Source: Flagellimonas sp. S3867 (GTDB taxonomy: Bacteria; Bacteroidota; Bacteroidia; Flavobacteriales; Flavobacteriaceae). From it: a DNA stretch of 64,000 nucleotides. The translations under genes were made by a program, and so were the position numbers. The notes beneath the pieces are model-generated. The model was not told where the DNA came from and did no database searches. It saw only the letters and a list, made by a program, of their open reading frames with translations. This document shows positions 51,814 through 61,150 of the stretch, piece after piece (within the stretch, counting starts at the first letter, position 1; every line of letters begins with the position of its first letter). The DNA lies in the NCBI RefSeq assembly GCF_014698935.1, contig NZ_JACVMN010000001.1, forward strand, positions 1,240,001 through 1,304,000, written 5' to 3'.

Positions 51814-52851
51814 TCAAATACGATTTAAAATTGCCTGATTTATACTTTTGACCAAGGCTGGACCTTCATAAACAAAACCAGTATATAGTTGAATCAAATC
51901 TGCGCCTGCATCCAACTTTTCGAGAGCATCTTCAGGTGAATGTATCCCTCCTACTCCAATAATTGGAAAAGCTTTGTTACTTTTTTCGGCCAGGAATCGA
52001 ATTACTTCGGTACTTCTGCTAGTCAATGGTTTTCCGCTCAGCCCACCTTTTTCTTCGGTCAAAATCATGTGCGACTTCAACCCTTTCCTTGAAATGGTCG
52101 TGTTAGTGGCAATAATTCCATCAATTTCAGTGTCTTTGACAATTAAAATAATATCCATTAACTGATCGTCGCTTAAATCTGGAGCTATTTTTAAAAGAAT
52201 TGGTTTTTCTTTTTGATTGGTTTTTTTTGTTTGTTTGGCATTTTGTCTTTTTAGTTTCTTCAGCAAATTGGTCAGTGGTTCTTTATCCTGAAGTTCTCGT
52301 AATCCAGGAGTATTTGGAGAACTGACATTGACAACAAAATAATCTACATGATCAAAAAGCGTCTCAAAACAAATGAGGTAATCCTTTATTGCGTTCTTAT
52401 TCGCTGTAACCTTGTTTTTGCCAATATTACCGCCGATCAAAACCCGATGATCTTTTTTTAATTGTTCGACCGCTTCAAAAACGCCTTTGTTATTGAAACC
52501 CATACGGTTGATAATACCTTGGTCATCCAAAAGACGAAACAATCGCTTCTTAGGGTTTCCTTCTTGGGGCTTAGGAGTTAAGGTGCCTATTTCAACAAAA
52601 CCAAAACCAAAATCGGACAATTCATTGTACAAACACGCATCTTTATCAAAGCCTGCTGCCAAACCAACAGGGTTTTTAAATTTCAGCCCAAAAACCTCCC
52701 TTTCCAGTTTAGGATCGTTAACCGCCCATATTTTGCGAAAAAGGCGATTGAATCCAAATTTGGAAAGCGTCCGTATGGCCCAAAAAGAAAAATGGTGTGC
52801 AGTCTCAGCATCGAGCAAGAAAAGCAGTGGACGGATAAGGAGCTTGTACAT
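51814..52851 (-). CDS. pyrD: Dihydroorotate dehydrogenase (quinone), class 2
   Basis: A 345-residue FMN enzyme that oxidises dihydroorotate to orotate in pyrimidine synthesis with quinone as acceptor. The N-terminal helical membrane-association segment ([20 protein letters not shown]) marks class 2, and the barrel shows [44 protein letters not shown] and [28 protein letters not shown]. Catalytic Ser is in NVSSPNT. Confidence 0.97.
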   Translation of the reverse strand: MYKLLIRPLLFLLDAETAHHFSFWAIRTLSKFGFNRLFRKIWAVNDPKLEREVFGLKFKNPVGLAAGFDKDACLYNELSDFGFGFVEIGTLTPKPQEGNPKKRLFRLLDDQGIINRMGFNNKGVFEAVEQLKKDHRVLIGGNIGKNKVTANKNAIKDYLICFETLFDHVDYFVVNVSSPNTPGLRELQDKEPLTNLLKKLKRQNAKQTKKTNQKEKPILLKIAPDLSDDQLMDIILIVKDTEIDGIIATNTTISRKGLKSHMILTEEKGGLSGKPLTSRSTEVIRFLAEKSNKAFPIIGVGGIHSPEDALEKLDAGADLIQLYTGFVYEGPALVKSINQAILNRI

Positions 52852-52905
52852 TTAAAAAATTTTGAACAAAAATATAAACTCTGAATTCACATTGTAAGAA
52901 ATCGG

Positions 52906-53325
52906 TTATTTTTCGTTAACTGACCTATCTAAATGTATAGGTTGCAACATCATTTGTCCACAAAGATCCATATAAAGATTGTATTGTTTGTCATTGAAAA
53001 TGGAAAGTAGCCGTTTATCCAGCATTCTCACATTCTGCTTCATACTATCTAAAAGACTTCGATACTTATAGGATATGGAAAGTAAATCTTCGGGAGAGCT
53101 TTGGGCGTTGCGTTTAAGAATAAATTTGGCTTGGTCCTTTAAAAGTTCATTCCTGATTTTTAGCTCAGCGCTCCAGTTCTTCAGTTTTTCCAATTGTAGC
53201 TCGTTGAGTTGAAAAACTTCGGCTATGGAATCATCATTTCCTCCCCCTATTCCCAATGCACATTCTTTTTGGGCAGAGCAGAAAATGCCTGACATCAATA
53301 TGAAGCAAAAAAAAGCCTTTCTCAA
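52906..53325 (-). CDS. Small exported helical protein
   Basis: A 139-residue protein with a signal peptide (about 1-19, ending CSAQ). The mature chain is mainly helical and basic (LEKLKNWSAELKIRNELLKDQAKFILKRN), somewhat like the CpxP/Spy periplasmic chaperones but without their LTxxQ motif. Function unknown. It is monocistronic and divergent from pepT. Confidence 0.75.
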   Translation of the reverse strand: MRKAFFCFILMSGIFCSAQKECALGIGGGNDDSIAEVFQLNELQLEKLKNWSAELKIRNELLKDQAKFILKRNAQSSPEDLLSISYKYRSLLDSMKQNVRMLDKRLLSIFNDKQYNLYMDLCGQMMLQPIHLDRSVNEK

Positions 53326-53412
53326 TTTGGTTGGTATTCAGAAACGGGAAGATAGCTTTTAGGGCACTTTTTTTCTTAAAATCACGATTGAATAAACATT
53401 ATTTTTGATGAA

Positions 53413-54651
53413 ATGCACGATATGGAAAAATTGTTACCCCGATTTCTTGAATATGTAACGGTCGACACCCAAAGTGATCCCCATTCACAATCTACGCCCA
53501 GTACAGAAAAACAATGGAATCTTGCTAAAAAATTGGTAATGGAACTGCATCAGATTGGAATGCAGGAAGTTTCTATTGATGAGCATGCATATATCATGGC
53601 CACCCTGCCGAGCAACCTAGAAAAACATGTTCCGGTCATAGGATTTATTTCTCATTTTGATACCACGCCTGATTTTAGTGGAAAAAATGTCAAGCCGAAT
53701 ATTGTAAAGGATTATGATGGAAATGATATCATCCTTAATAAAAAGAAAAACATAGTGCTTTCACCGGATTACTTTGATGATCTTTTGCAATACAAAGGCC
53801 AAACATTGGTCACTACGGATGGTACTACCCTTTTAGGCGCGGATGATAAGGCTGGGATTGCTGAAATTATCACTGCTATGGAATATTTGGTAAACCATCC
53901 TGAAATCAAGCACGGAAAAATTAGAATTGCGTTTACTCCTGATGAGGAAATAGGTCGTGGAGCCCACAAGTTCGATGTGGAAAAGTTTGGTGCCGATTGG
54001 GCCTATACTATCGACGGCAGTCAAGTCGGTGAATTGGAGTTTGAGAATTTCAATGCTGCCAGTGCCAAAATAACCATTGCTGGAAAAAGTGTACATCCGG
54101 GATACGCAAAAGGAAAAATGGTGAACGCGATAGGCATTTCAAATGAATTTTTGAGTCTACTTCCCTTAAGGGAAGTTCCGGAACACACCACAGATAGGGA
54201 AGGCTTTTTTCATGTGCAGAAAACAAGTGGTGAGATTGAGAAAGCAGAAATTGAGCTGATCATCCGGGATCATGATATGGAACATTTCGAAGCGCGTAAA
54301 GCGTTGCTGCAAGACATAACAAATAAGCTTTCCAAAAAATATGGCGATTGCATTGAACTACAGATTGAAGATCAATACCGGAACATGCGGGAAAAAGTGG
54401 AACCGGTCTTCCATATTGTGGAAATTGCAAAAGAAGCCATGGAGTCTTTGGGAATAGAACCCATAATTAAACCCATACGAGGTGGCACCGATGGATCCCA
54501 ACTTAGTTTTATGGGACTGCCTTGTCCCAATATTTTTGCCGGAGGGCATAACTTTCATGGAAAATATGAATATGTTCCTGTTGAAAGCATGGAAAAGGCC
54601 GTACAAGTCATTGTGAAAATCTGTGAGCTTACCGCAGTTCAAATAAAATAA
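53413..54651 (+). CDS. pepT: Peptidase T (tripeptide aminopeptidase)
   Basis: A 412-residue M20B metallopeptidase that cleaves the N-terminal residue from tripeptides in the cytoplasm. Metal-site motifs: [62 protein letters not shown] and [26 protein letters not shown] 53413 gives a normal start; ATG 53422 is an alternative. Confidence 0.96.
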   Translation: MHDMEKLLPRFLEYVTVDTQSDPHSQSTPSTEKQWNLAKKLVMELHQIGMQEVSIDEHAYIMATLPSNLEKHVPVIGFISHFDTTPDFSGKNVKPNIVKDYDGNDIILNKKKNIVLSPDYFDDLLQYKGQTLVTTDGTTLLGADDKAGIAEIITAMEYLVNHPEIKHGKIRIAFTPDEEIGRGAHKFDVEKFGADWAYTIDGSQVGELEFENFNAASAKITIAGKSVHPGYAKGKMVNAIGISNEFLSLLPLREVPEHTTDREGFFHVQKTSGEIEKAEIELIIRDHDMEHFEARKALLQDITNKLSKKYGDCIELQIEDQYRNMREKVEPVFHIVEIAKEAMESLGIEPIIKPIRGGTDGSQLSFMGLPCPNIFAGGHNFHGKYEYVPVESMEKAVQVIVKICELTAVQIK

Positions 54652-54652
54652 C

Positions 54653-55246
54653 ATGGAAAAAGTAGAAAAAACTGAAGCGTATTACCAAACAGAGCACCGT
54701 TTCAAGGAAGAAATTATCGTGTTAAGAAAACTAGCTTTGCAAACCGATTGCGTTGAAGATTATAAATGGAATATACCAGTGTACACCATAAATGGTAAAA
54801 ATGTATTTGGCATCTGTAGATTTAAAAATCATTTTGGGGTCTGGTTCTTCAACGGTTCTTTTCTAAGTGATTCAAAAAAAGTGCTCAGGAACGCTCAAGA
54901 AGGGAAGACCAAAAGCATGCGACAATGGAAATTTGAATCCATGGAAGCAATTGATTCCAAACAAGTGCTCAACTATATGAATGAGGCCATTGAAAATCAA
55001 AAAAAGGGGCTTTCCATTGCCCCGGAAAAATCTTCAAAGGAATTGCAAGTGCCAGCATTGTTAAGGCAAGCTTTAACAAAAGACGCTACTATTAAAACTG
55101 CATTTGAAACGCTCTCTCCATATAAGCAAAAAGAATTCTGCGAATATATTATGGAGGCCAAACAAGAAAAGACCAAAGCTAGAAGATTGGAAAAAATTCT
55201 ACCCATGATTGCAAAAGGAATTGGGCTGAATGATGCTTACCGTTAG
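54653..55246 (+). CDS. YdeI/DUF1801-type protein
   Basis: A 197-residue soluble protein with a DUF1801-like N-terminal domain (VEDYKWNIPVYTINGKNVFGICRFKNHFGVWFFNG) and a YdeI C-terminal helical region (LRQALTKDATIKTAFETLSPYKQKEFCEYIMEAKQEKTKARRLEKI). Such proteins are annotated as OmpD-associated or of unknown function. It begins 1 nt after pepT, so it is co-transcribed. Confidence 0.85.
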   Translation: MEKVEKTEAYYQTEHRFKEEIIVLRKLALQTDCVEDYKWNIPVYTINGKNVFGICRFKNHFGVWFFNGSFLSDSKKVLRNAQEGKTKSMRQWKFESMEAIDSKQVLNYMNEAIENQKKGLSIAPEKSSKELQVPALLRQALTKDATIKTAFETLSPYKQKEFCEYIMEAKQEKTKARRLEKILPMIAKGIGLNDAYR

Positions 55247-55293
55247 GCGGTTATAGAAAGCTCTTTTCCCAAAGGGAAGGGACTGTTTTCATG

Positions 55294-55416
55294 TTCGTGA
55301 ATTCGTATTACGTATCCATCAATTCGAGTTGGCTTTTTAGTTGGAAATTTCCGAACTTCACTTGCCTGTGCTGAACTTGATTCAGTATCGTTGGAAATAA
55401 ATCATTAAAACAGATT
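55294..55416 (+). repeat. Dispersed repeat, copy 2
   Basis: About 123 bp similar to 17396-17520, same orientation. It contains CCGAACTTCACTT, CTGAACTTGATTCAG (a 5-bp stem around a 5-base loop) and ATCATTAAAAC. It lies in the 202-bp gap after the YdeI-type gene, which holds no coding frame. Confidence 0.75.
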
Positions 55417-55448
55417 CATATCCTTTTAGATAAGTGTAATTACTTTTC

Positions 55449-56798
55449 TTATCCCATTTTTGGTAGCTTCCACCCATTATGGTATGTAGTGCTTAGCAGC
55501 AAATCTGCTTCGCTATTGTTAAAGCTTGACTTTTTGTTATCCCAAAACAACCGCTCTCCTGTTTTAAAAGCAATATTGCCCATATGGCAGACCTTGGCTG
55601 CATCGTATCCAACTTTTATAGGGGCTCTTAATATGGTTTTGTCTCGTTGTTTTACAGCTTCAACAAAGTTGGCTGTGTGCAAGTCCAATCCATTTCCTGT
55701 ATTGGGTTGCAATGGCACGGGTTCAATTTTGGGTCCAAGATCCTCGCTCCAATTTGGACGGTTTTTTTCCGGGATTACCTCCCAGCCTCCTCGATCTAAC
55801 ACCAAAGTGCCATTGTTGCCGATAAAAGCAATCCCATGGTTTCGTCCATAATTGCCACCATCAATACCGGTTGCATGTTCCCATAACAGTGAAAAATCAT
55901 CAAATTCATAAACGGTTTGCAAAGTATCCGGAGTTTCCGAAGCATCATCAGGATAAGCGAATTTTCCACCTAATGCCATAACAGATTTAGGGGTCGAGGC
56001 TTTCATACCATACAGGGCATAATCAACAAGGTGCACGCCCCAATCCGTCATCAATCCACCGGCATAATCCCAAAACCATCTAAAATTAAAGTGAAATCTA
56101 TTTTGATTGAATGGACGATTTTGTGCGGGTCCAAGCCACATTTTATAATCCACTCCGTTTGGAACGGCACTATTGGGAACTACAGGCACGGGTTTCATCC
56201 ACCCTTGAAATGCCCAGGCTTTGGCCATCCGTATTTTACCAAGCTTGCCAGAATGCACATAATTTATGGCATCCACAAAGTGGGGTTGGCTGCGCTGCCA
56301 TTGCCCAATCTGAACCATTCTGTCGCTCGAATTGACACGGTTCAGCATTAGATCACACTCAGCTATGGAGTTGGCAATTGGTTTTTCGCAATACACATCC
56401 TTACCGGCTTCAATAGCATCGATTAATTGAAGGCAATGCCAGTGATCTGGTGTGCCGATAATCACAATATCCAAATCCCTGTTTTTTAGCAGTTTTCTGT
56501 AATCGCCGTACAACTTGGGTTTTTTAAGCCCTGCTTTTTCCAAATCTACAGTGCGTTGCCTGAGTACGTTTTCATCTACATCGCAAAGGCCCAAAACATT
56601 TACCTCAGACATTTTTAGCATGGAAGTCAGGTTAGCAAAGCCCATTCCTTTGCAACCAATCAGGCCCACATTGATTCGATCATTGGCCCCAACTGGTTTT
56701 CGAATAGTGGCCAAAAGATCCATCGGAAATAAGGTCGAGGCTGCCATTCCTCCCACAAACAAGGCATTTCTTTTGATAAAATTTCTTCGGTTTTCCAT
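55449..56798 (-). CDS. Exported Gfo/Idh/MocA-family oxidoreductase
   Basis: A 449-residue protein with a twin-arginine-like leader (RRNFIKRNALFVGGMAAST). The Rossmann domain starts at NVGLIGCKGMG, with YCEKPIANS (conserved EKP) and a C-terminal dehydrogenase domain (DWGVHLVDYALYGM). NAD(P)-dependent oxidation or reduction of a sugar or inositol-like compound is likely; the substrate is unknown. The Tat-like leader implies export with folded cofactor. Confidence 0.92.
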   Translation of the reverse strand: MENRRNFIKRNALFVGGMAASTLFPMDLLATIRKPVGANDRINVGLIGCKGMGFANLTSMLKMSEVNVLGLCDVDENVLRQRTVDLEKAGLKKPKLYGDYRKLLKNRDLDIVIIGTPDHWHCLQLIDAIEAGKDVYCEKPIANSIAECDLMLNRVNSSDRMVQIGQWQRSQPHFVDAINYVHSGKLGKIRMAKAWAFQGWMKPVPVVPNSAVPNGVDYKMWLGPAQNRPFNQNRFHFNFRWFWDYAGGLMTDWGVHLVDYALYGMKASTPKSVMALGGKFAYPDDASETPDTLQTVYEFDDFSLLWEHATGIDGGNYGRNHGIAFIGNNGTLVLDRGGWEVIPEKNRPNWSEDLGPKIEPVPLQPNTGNGLDLHTANFVEAVKQRDKTILRAPIKVGYDAAKVCHMGNIAFKTGERLFWDNKKSSFNNSEADLLLSTTYHNGWKLPKMG

Positions 56799-56859
56799 GA
56801 TAAAAATTGATGTTCAACAAGTTATCACTTTTTTATCGTTTTCAATCCGAAACAAAAAA

Positions 56860-56878
56860 AGCACCCTAAAAGGGTGCT
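56860..56878 (-). terminator. Intrinsic terminator of the nusB-DUF1573-yajC operon
   Basis: AGCACCCT / AGGGTGCT form an 8-bp stem (56860-56867 and 56871-56878) with a 3-base loop, followed on the minus strand by seven T, 25 nt downstream of yajC. Confidence 0.88.
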
Positions 56879-56902
56879 CTTTCATCTAATATAGAATCTT
56901 GT

Positions 56903-57190
56903 TTATTTTTTTACTGGAGCTGCCATTTTTTTGCTCATCTCCATGGATATGGCAGAACGGTCAAATTTAAGGCGACCTGCCATAGTTTCAATGACACAAG
57001 AAAAATCTTTGTCATTCAATTCAACTATCTTTCCATGAAGTCCACTTTTGGTGATTATTCGATCACCTTTTTTGAGCTCCGCAGTAAATTTTTTTTCATC
57101 CTTCTGACGTTTCATCTGTGGGCGAATCATAAAAAAATACGCTACCACAAAAATCAATATCAGTGGGAAAAACTGTCCGAGGTTTTCCAT
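56903..57190 (-). CDS. yajC: Preprotein translocase subunit YajC
   Basis: A 95-residue protein: one N-terminal helix (FFPLILIFVVAYFFMIRPQ), the conserved RPQMKRQK basic stretch and a small beta domain (LKKGDRIITKSGLHGKIVELND). It assists SecDF-Sec translocation. It starts 14 nt after the DUF1573 gene. Confidence 0.96.
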   Translation of the reverse strand: MENLGQFFPLILIFVVAYFFMIRPQMKRQKDEKKFTAELKKGDRIITKSGLHGKIVELNDKDFSCVIETMAGRLKFDRSAISMEMSKKMAAPVKK

Positions 57191-57204
57191 TTAAACTTTA
57201 ACTC

Positions 57205-57687
57205 TTATTTAACAGGACCAGCTTGCTGACCTCCGTTTTTGGGGTTAACAAACGCTTTAATTCTTAACAATTCTGTTCCCTTTTCCGTGTTGGCGGTAAC
57301 AGTTATTGTTTTGGTTACCTGATTTTGTCCAGTACCATTAAATTTCACCAAAAGTTCACCGGTATCACCTGGTGCAATCGGAGTATTTTTTGGGTAATCT
57401 GGAACGGTACAGCCACAGCTACTTTTGGCATCGGTAATGATCAACGGTGCACTACCTGTGTTTGTAAATTTAAACACGGTTTCCTGCGGTGTTCCTTGGG
57501 TTATGGTGCCGAAATCGTGCTCAGATTTTTCAAAATTCATGACAGGAAGTTGCTTTTGCGCTTCATCCCTATCTGTAGCATTTTCAACGTTGTCTGCAAC
57601 TATTTTGTTCGAGGCCTTGTCTTTGCAGGATACGCCAACCAGCGTAACTGCCATAATCAAACTTAAAATTGTTGTTATTCTCTTCAT
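57205..57687 (-). CDS. DUF1573 lipoprotein
   Basis: A 160-residue protein. The start is set at ATG 57687, which gives a lipoprotein signal with lipobox GVSC (Cys21); an in-frame codon at 57744 would overlap the nusB 3' end and add an unlikely leader. The mature domain has EHDFGTITQGTPQETVFKFTNTGSAPLIITDAKSSCGCTVPDYP, the hallmark of DUF1573 (an immunoglobulin-like fold with paired Cys). Function unknown. Confidence 0.9.
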   Translation of the reverse strand: MKRITTILSLIMAVTLVGVSCKDKASNKIVADNVENATDRDEAQKQLPVMNFEKSEHDFGTITQGTPQETVFKFTNTGSAPLIITDAKSSCGCTVPDYPKNTPIAPGDTGELLVKFNGTGQNQVTKTITVTANTEKGTELLRIKAFVNPKNGGQQAGPVK

Positions 57688-57724
57688 GATAAAATAAATT
57701 TTTCCAAAAATAAAGAAATATTGT

Positions 57725-58672
57725 TTATTGAAGACCCCTTCCAATTTTTTGTAATCTTCCAGTTGACTTATATTCTTTTGCCAATTTATCCAAAACTCCG
57801 TTTACAAAAATGCTGCTCTTCGGGGTTGAATATTCCTTGGCTATTTCCAAGTATTCGTTCAAAGTAACCCGCTCAGGAATAGAAGAAAAATTAAGTAATT
57901 CGCAAATGGCCATTTTTAATATTATGGAATCTATCTCCGCAATACGATCGTTGTCCCAGTTGGGCGTTTTCCCCTCAATTTCCTCTTCCCATTGGGCATC
58001 GTTCAGCAAAGTTTTGGACAAAAGGTCATTGGCAAACTCCATATCTTGCTGGTCTTTGAGTAAAGACGGCAAAAAGAACTTCTCATCGGAAGTATCTTTT
58101 GCCTTTCGGAGTCTTTTAACCAAAAAAGTGTTAACTATTGGAACGTCATCAACCCAGGTGAGTTTATCATCTTCAAAGTACTCATAGATCTTATCATTGG
58201 GAGCAATGATATCTTTGTACAATTGAAGCACCACTTCCTTGTCGTTTTCATAACCCGTTTTTCCATTGGACATGTACGCTTTGTAAATATCGCTTGCCAC
58301 CACTTCTTTGTGGATGATTTTAACGTACTCCTCGTTTAGGTACCAATTGTTAAGCTTTCTTTTGGAAATTTCTTTTTGGAGCAATTGGTTGCTTGAAATT
58401 TGAACCAATAGTTTATTGTTCACAAATTTCTTCGGGTCGGGAAAGTTATCTTCTTCAGTTGCAACGTATTTTTTGGAAGCATGCTTCGCATGCTTATCGG
58501 CAAGTTGGTGCAATTCGGACAGCAGACTTAAAACTAGCAGATAGAGCACATACATATTCTCTATACTGACTTTTAGAAACTTCTGTTGTTTTTCCAAAGA
58601 ATCATCCTTGGACTGGACCAATGCATAAATGCATTGCATCACTTTTACTCTGATATGCCTTCTGGTAAGCAT
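57725..58672 (-). CDS. nusB: Transcription antitermination protein NusB, long Bacteroidota type
   Basis: A 315-residue NusB, about twice the length of the E. coli protein because of an inserted/extended N-terminal region. It starts MLTRRHIRVKVMQCIYALVQS and ends with the conserved domain: DRIAEIDSIILKMAICELLNFSSIPERVTLNEYLEIAKEYSTPKSSIFVNGVLDKLAKE. It binds boxA RNA with NusE in rRNA antitermination. First gene of nusB-DUF1573-yajC. Confidence 0.96.
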   Translation of the reverse strand: MLTRRHIRVKVMQCIYALVQSKDDSLEKQQKFLKVSIENMYVLYLLVLSLLSELHQLADKHAKHASKKYVATEEDNFPDPKKFVNNKLLVQISSNQLLQKEISKRKLNNWYLNEEYVKIIHKEVVASDIYKAYMSNGKTGYENDKEVVLQLYKDIIAPNDKIYEYFEDDKLTWVDDVPIVNTFLVKRLRKAKDTSDEKFFLPSLLKDQQDMEFANDLLSKTLLNDAQWEEEIEGKTPNWDNDRIAEIDSIILKMAICELLNFSSIPERVTLNEYLEIAKEYSTPKSSIFVNGVLDKLAKEYKSTGRLQKIGRGLQ

Positions 58673-58796
58673 TTTTAAAGAACTTTTAAAGTCAATGATT
58701 GGCTTTCACTGCGCAAAAGTAATCTTATATTTCAATCCTACCTACCAAAGTTGCTTTCTTATCAGTTTTATAACATTTACTTTGTGGTCGATGGCA

Positions 58797-58804
58797 TATA
58801 TTTG
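58797..58804 (+). promoter_or_regulatory. Candidate -7 box TATATTTG
   Basis: A perfect TAnnTTTG match 47 bases before the ABC transporter ATG. No -33 TTTG lies at the usual spacing; TTTG occurs 12 bases upstream. Confidence 0.45.
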
Positions 58805-58851
58805 CTGAATTGTCATTCGAAAACCACACCTAAAACGCACCTTTTCTTTCT

Positions 58852-60603
58852 ATGAAAGAACTTAAACATCTAAATAAATACTTCAAAAAATATTGGGTTA
58901 AACTGTTTATGGGGATTTTAATCACCATAATAGCCCGTGTTTTCTCATTGGTTATGCCTTCCTATGTTAGCAAATCGATACAGACGGCAGAAGACGCGTT
59001 CGCAAATATCATTACCGGTTCGGAAGCCAAGGAACAATTGTTCGAATATATTCTCATCATTTTGGGTGCGGCCCTGCTGTCGGCCCTATTTACTTTTTTA
59101 ATGCGCCAGACCATCATCAATGTATCGCGTTATATCGAATTTGACTTAAAAAATGAGGTGTTTGATCATTATCAACGTCTCAACTTGGCCTTTTACAAAA
59201 AGAATCGCATTGGTGACCTTATGAACCGAATCAGTGAAGATGTCAATCAAGTAAGAATGTACGTTGGCCCGGCAATAATGTACGGCATGAACACCTTGAC
59301 CATGTTTGTTTGTATCATTCCATTGATGTTTATAAAAGCGCCCAGTCTGGCCGCCTACACCCTGATTCCGCTCCCCATATTATCCGTATTGATCTATCAG
59401 ATCAGTAAAATCATACATAAAAGAAGCACGAAAGTCCAGGAATTTTTATCCACGCTGTCCACATTTACACAAGAATCGTTTTCAGGGGTTGCCGTAATAA
59501 AAGCATACACTCTTGAACCCAAAATAAACCGGGAACTTAACGATTTGGCTATTGAAGGAAAAGATACCAGTATGGATCTTGCAAAAGTCAACGCCTGGTT
59601 TTTTCCTTTGATGATCTTATTGATCGGTATTAGCAACATTTTTGTAATCTATATAGGAGGAAAACAATATATCGATGGGGAAATAGCCTCGATAGGCATA
59701 ATTGCAGAGTTCATTCTTTACGTAAATATGTTAACATGGCCCGTTGCCATTGTGGGATGGCTTACCTCCATAATCCAGAGAGCGGAAGCATCCCAAAAAC
59801 GAATCAATGAATTCTTAAAAGAAGAGCCTTCCATTAAAAATGAGATTGCCCAATCTACCCCGATTACTGGCAATATTGAATTCAAGGACGTGACCTTTAC
59901 CTATGATGACACCAATATTACAGCGCTAAAAAATATTTCATTCAACATAAAAGCGGGAGAAACTGTTGCCTTTTTGGGAAAAACCGGGTCAGGAAAATCT
60001 TCGATTTTAGATTTAGTGGCAAGGCTATATGATGTAACCTCAGGTGAAGTCCTTGTAGATGGAACGCCAGTACAAAAGCTGAATCTGGACAGCCTTCGGG
60101 GTTCTATTGGTGCAGTACCACAGGATGCATTCCTCTTCTCCGATACCATTGAGAACAATATTCGTTTTGGTGATGAAAATGCTTCCTTTGAAGAAATCAA
60201 GGCAGTTGCCAAAAAAGCGGTGGTCCATGAAAATATTGAAGGCTTCGCCAAAAAATACGACACCATTTTGGGTGAACGTGGTATCACTTTAAGTGGTGGA
60301 CAAAAACAAAGGGTCTCTATTGCCAGAGCGTTGATGAAAAACCCAAGGGTATATCTTTTTGACGATTGTTTATCGGCGGTGGACACCGAAACCGAAGAAG
60401 AGATATTGAACAATTTGAAACAGGTTTCCGAGAACAAAACCACTTTAATTGTAAGTCACCGGGTATCGTCTGCAAAAAACGCGGATAAGATAATTGTATT
60501 GGAAAATGGTGAAATAATCCAAGAGGGAACCCATGAGCAATTGAATAATATTGAAGGTTACTATAAAGAACTTTACCTTAACCAACTCTCTGAGAAAGAA
60601 TAA
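58852..60603 (+). CDS. ABC exporter, fused permease and ATPase (MsbA-like)
   Basis: A 583-residue half-transporter. Six membrane helices lie within about 1-310 (start LNKYFKKYWVKLFMGILITIIARV), followed by the ATPase: Walker A GKTGSGKS (376-383), Q-loop AVPQDAFLFSD, signature LSGGQKQR, Walker B VYLFDDCLSAVD and H-loop IVSHR. It works as a dimer and exports lipids or drugs; MsbA-type lipid A transport is possible but unproven. Confidence 0.93.
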   Translation: MKELKHLNKYFKKYWVKLFMGILITIIARVFSLVMPSYVSKSIQTAEDAFANIITGSEAKEQLFEYILIILGAALLSALFTFLMRQTIINVSRYIEFDLKNEVFDHYQRLNLAFYKKNRIGDLMNRISEDVNQVRMYVGPAIMYGMNTLTMFVCIIPLMFIKAPSLAAYTLIPLPILSVLIYQISKIIHKRSTKVQEFLSTLSTFTQESFSGVAVIKAYTLEPKINRELNDLAIEGKDTSMDLAKVNAWFFPLMILLIGISNIFVIYIGGKQYIDGEIASIGIIAEFILYVNMLTWPVAIVGWLTSIIQRAEASQKRINEFLKEEPSIKNEIAQSTPITGNIEFKDVTFTYDDTNITALKNISFNIKAGETVAFLGKTGSGKSSILDLVARLYDVTSGEVLVDGTPVQKLNLDSLRGSIGAVPQDAFLFSDTIENNIRFGDENASFEEIKAVAKKAVVHENIEGFAKKYDTILGERGITLSGGQKQRVSIARALMKNPRVYLFDDCLSAVDTETEEEILNNLKQVSENKTTLIVSHRVSSAKNADKIIVLENGEIIQEGTHEQLNNIEGYYKELYLNQLSEKE

Positions 60604-60685
60604 GAAAAAAGTTGCTGGATTAGCATTTTTTTTACATTTTTGGTAGAATTATACAACATTGCACTAAACAGATACACTAGACCAT

Positions 60686-61060
60686 ATGAGCGATAAAGAT
60701 ATAATGGATCAAGAAGAGATTTACTCCAAAGTCTTAAGAGCCGGAAGAAGAACCTATTTTTTTGATGTAAGAAGCACTAAAGCTGGCGACTACTATTTGA
60801 CCATCACCGAAAGCAAAAAATTCACTCATGACGATGGTTCTTTTCACTATAAAAAACACAAAATCTATTTGTACAAGGAAGATTTTAGCTCCTTCAGGAG
60901 CATTATGGAAGAAATGATGGATTACATCATCGATGAAAAAGGGCATGAAGTGATTTCAGAACGCCATCAAAAAGATTTTAAGAAAGACGAAGAAAACAAG
61001 CCTAGTGAAAATGGTACTACTACCGAAAATTTCACAGATGTTGATTTTGACGATATTTAG
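60686..61060 (+). CDS. DUF3276 (PUR-alpha-like) protein
   Basis: A 124-residue protein with a PUR repeat domain (EIYSKVLRAGRRTYFFDVRSTKAGDYYLTITESKKF ... KIYLYKEDFSSFRSIM) and a charged tail. PUR-type domains bind single-stranded DNA or RNA; the role in Bacteroidota is not established. Followed by a strong terminator. Confidence 0.9.
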   Translation: MSDKDIMDQEEIYSKVLRAGRRTYFFDVRSTKAGDYYLTITESKKFTHDDGSFHYKKHKIYLYKEDFSSFRSIMEEMMDYIIDEKGHEVISERHQKDFKKDEENKPSENGTTTENFTDVDFDDI

Positions 61061-61083
61061 ATCATAATCATTAAAAAAATGAT

Positions 61084-61112
61084 AAAACGGCCCGCTTTCA
61101 GCGGGCCGTTTT
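61084..61112 (+). terminator. Strong intrinsic terminator after the DUF3276 gene
   Basis: AAAACGGCCCGCT (61084-61096) pairs perfectly with AGCGGGCCGTTTT (61100-61112) over a 3-base loop, and more T follows. Confidence 0.95.
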
Positions 61113-61150
61113 TTATTTTTAGCAAAGACTAATTCATTCAACACTATCAC

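Noticed and set aside
58697..58807. A short plus-strand frame in the gap before the MsbA-like gene.
   Set aside because: About 36 codons without conserved features; it overlaps the likely promoter TATATTTG.
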